This document shows, one piece after another, positions 5,584-6,471 of a stretch of DNA of 6,471 nucleotides. Source of the DNA: Synechococcaceae bacterium WBB_10_009 (GTDB lineage Bacteria; Cyanobacteriota; Cyanobacteriia; PCC-6307; Cyanobiaceae); assembly GCA_010030955.1 (NCBI GenBank), contig RHBP01000097.1:1-6471 (forward strand), given 5' to 3'. The position numbers and the translations under genes were made by a program. The notes under the pieces were generated by a model, which was not told where the DNA came from, did not search any database, and worked only from the letters and a program-made list of their open reading frames with translations. Position 1 is the first letter of the stretch. The number at the start of each line of letters is the position of its first letter.

Positions 5584-6402
5584 TTGACCAGCTTTCTCGC
5601 GGCAGCGATCCAGCTCAACAGCACGGCTGATCCCGAGCAGAACTTCGCCGCCGCCGAGGAACAGATCGACCTGGCCGCCCGCCGCGGCGCCGACCTGGTG
5701 GGCCTGCCCGAGAACTTCGCCTTCATGGGCGACGACGACCAGCGCCTGGAGCTGGCCGCCACCCTGGCGGAGCGCGCCCAGCGCTTCCTGGTGACCATGG
5801 CCCGCCGCTACCAGGTGACCCTGCTGGGGGGCGGCTACCCCGTGCCCGCCGGCGACCGGCTCACCAGCAACCGCGCTGAGCTGGTGGGCAAGGACGGCCA
5901 GATCCTGGCCACCTACGACAAGATCCACCTCTTCGATGTGGACCTGCCCGACGGCAACACCTACCGCGAATCGGCCACGGTGAAGCCCGGCCTGCAGCTG
6001 CCGCCCGTGGTGGAGGTGCCGGGGTTGTGCCGCGTGGGCCTCTCCATCTGTTACGACGTGCGCTTCCCGGAGCTCTACCGCCACCTGGCCGGGGCCGGCG
6101 CCGACGTGCTGTTCATCCCGGCGGCCTTCACCGCCTTCACCGGCAAGGACCACTGGCAGGTGCTGCTGCAGGCCCGGGCCATTGAGAACACCACCTACGT
6201 GGTGGCACCGGCCCAGACCGGCAGCCACGGCGGCCGCCGCCAGACCCACGGCCACGCCCTGGTGATCGACCCCTGGGGCACCGTGCTGGCCGACGCCGGC
6301 ACCGGCCCCGGCCAGGCGGTGGCCCCGGTGGATGTGGCCCATCGCCAGCGCATCCAGGCCCAGATGCCCAGCCTGCAGCACCGGCGCCCCGCCCTGTTCT
6401 GA
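5584..6402 (+). CDS. Nit1-like carbon-nitrogen hydrolase (deaminated glutathione amidase)
   Basis: A 272-residue cytoplasmic amidase of the nitrilase superfamily. Nit1 enzymes hydrolyse deaminated glutathione, a side product of transaminases, back to usable parts (metabolite repair). The Glu-Lys-Cys triad is complete: E43 in GLPENFAF (40-47), K113 in YDKIHLFD (111-118), C156 in SICYDVRFPELYR (154-166). Nit1-specific blocks are also seen: ESATVKPG (129-136), AFTAFTGKDHW (181-191), LLQARAIENTTYVVAPAQ (194-211), GHALVIDPWGTVLA (223-236) and the C-terminal LQHRRPALF (264-272), very close to the mammalian NIT1 ending QHRRPDLY. The start is TTG. It is the first usable start after an in-frame stop (the comB TGA, 5533-5535), and it gives a family-like N-terminus with a weak GGTGGA (5569-5574) upstream. 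It is followed after 3 bases by the next gene, so they are probably co-transcribed. Confidence 0.93.
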   Translation: MTSFLAAAIQLNSTADPEQNFAAAEEQIDLAARRGADLVGLPENFAFMGDDDQRLELAATLAERAQRFLVTMARRYQVTLLGGGYPVPAGDRLTSNRAELVGKDGQILATYDKIHLFDVDLPDGNTYRESATVKPGLQLPPVVEVPGLCRVGLSICYDVRFPELYRHLAGAGADVLFIPAAFTAFTGKDHWQVLLQARAIENTTYVVAPAQTGSHGGRRQTHGHALVIDPWGTVLADAGTGPGQAVAPVDVAHRQRIQAQMPSLQHRRPALF

Positions 6403-6405
6403 GCG

Positions 6406-6471
6406 GTGAGCGCCCCCCTGTTCCACCGCCTGCGGGCGCGTCTGCCGGGGTTGCTGCTGGCGGCGGCCCTG
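6406..6471 (+). CDS. N-terminus of a probably exported or membrane-anchored protein (cut off by the window)
   Basis: Three bases after the amidase stop, a GTG at 6406 opens a frame that stays open to the window edge: 22 residues, MSAPLFHRLRARLPGLLLAA plus AL. The pattern of basic residues (H7, R8, R10, R12) followed by a hydrophobic LPGLLLAAAL run is that of a signal peptide or membrane anchor. The tight spacing suggests it is the next gene of the comB-nit group. From memory, in related picocyanobacteria an N-acetylmuramoyl-L-alanine amidase often follows this pair, which would suit an export signal, but nothing in these 22 residues proves it. Confidence 0.5.
   Translation, partial: MSAPLFHRLRARLPGLLLAAAL

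Noticed and set aside
4747..6426. Minus-strand open frame (559 codons) opposite comB and the amidase gene
   Set aside because: Both plus-strand genes have complete family motifs. The reverse product is low in complexity (Gly, His, Val, Gln) and spans two unrelated genes.

Overview
The window is a gene-dense, very GC-rich piece of chromosome that most likely comes from a picocyanobacterium of the Cyanobium / high-GC Synechococcus type. This is inferred from the combination of a plastoquinone-type UbiD decarboxylase, a ComB-family phosphatase followed by a Nit1-like amidase, a short Nif11-domain protein, a stand-alone DUF752 tRNA methyltransferase, and the near-saturated use of G/C at third codon positions. 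No phylogeny could be run. There are no rRNA or tRNA genes, no insertion sequences, no CRISPR array and no phage genes. No stretch longer than about 85 bases lacks a gene.

Layout, left to right. Positions 1-2365 hold a minus-strand cluster, transcribed right to left: aroA (EPSP synthase), then a short MscL-like membrane protein, then a DUF752/MnmD tRNA methyltransferase that overlaps the MscL-like gene by 11 bases and runs off the left edge. Divergent from aroA is a small plus-strand gene (2451-2717) for an 88-residue Nif11-domain protein. It meets, tail to tail, a minus-strand pair made of ubiD (3165-4718) and, 7 bases downstream, an Rrf2-family regulator (2714-3157). The Nif11 and Rrf2 genes share a single CTAG that supplies both stop codons. 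Divergent from ubiD is a plus-strand series: a ComB-family phosphatase (4780-5535), a Nit1-like deaminated-glutathione amidase (5584-6402), and the first 22 codons of a probably exported or membrane-anchored protein that leaves the right edge.

How the genes may work together. AroA makes the precursor of chorismate. In cyanobacteria chorismate feeds 4-hydroxybenzoate and then plastoquinone, where the UbiD homologue would act, so two steps of one biosynthetic route lie close together but in separate transcription units. The regulator directly behind ubiD is an obvious candidate for redox- or stress-linked control, but that is inference. Nit1-type amidases repair deaminated glutathione. The true substrate of cyanobacterial ComB is uncertain.

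I did not find a clear new multi-gene system. The points most worth a second look are the unusual MscL-like channel, the orphan Nif11 protein, the cysteine-free Rrf2 regulator coupled to ubiD, an Asp-for-Glu change at a UbiD active-site position, and a possible RNA switch coupling aroA to the channel gene.
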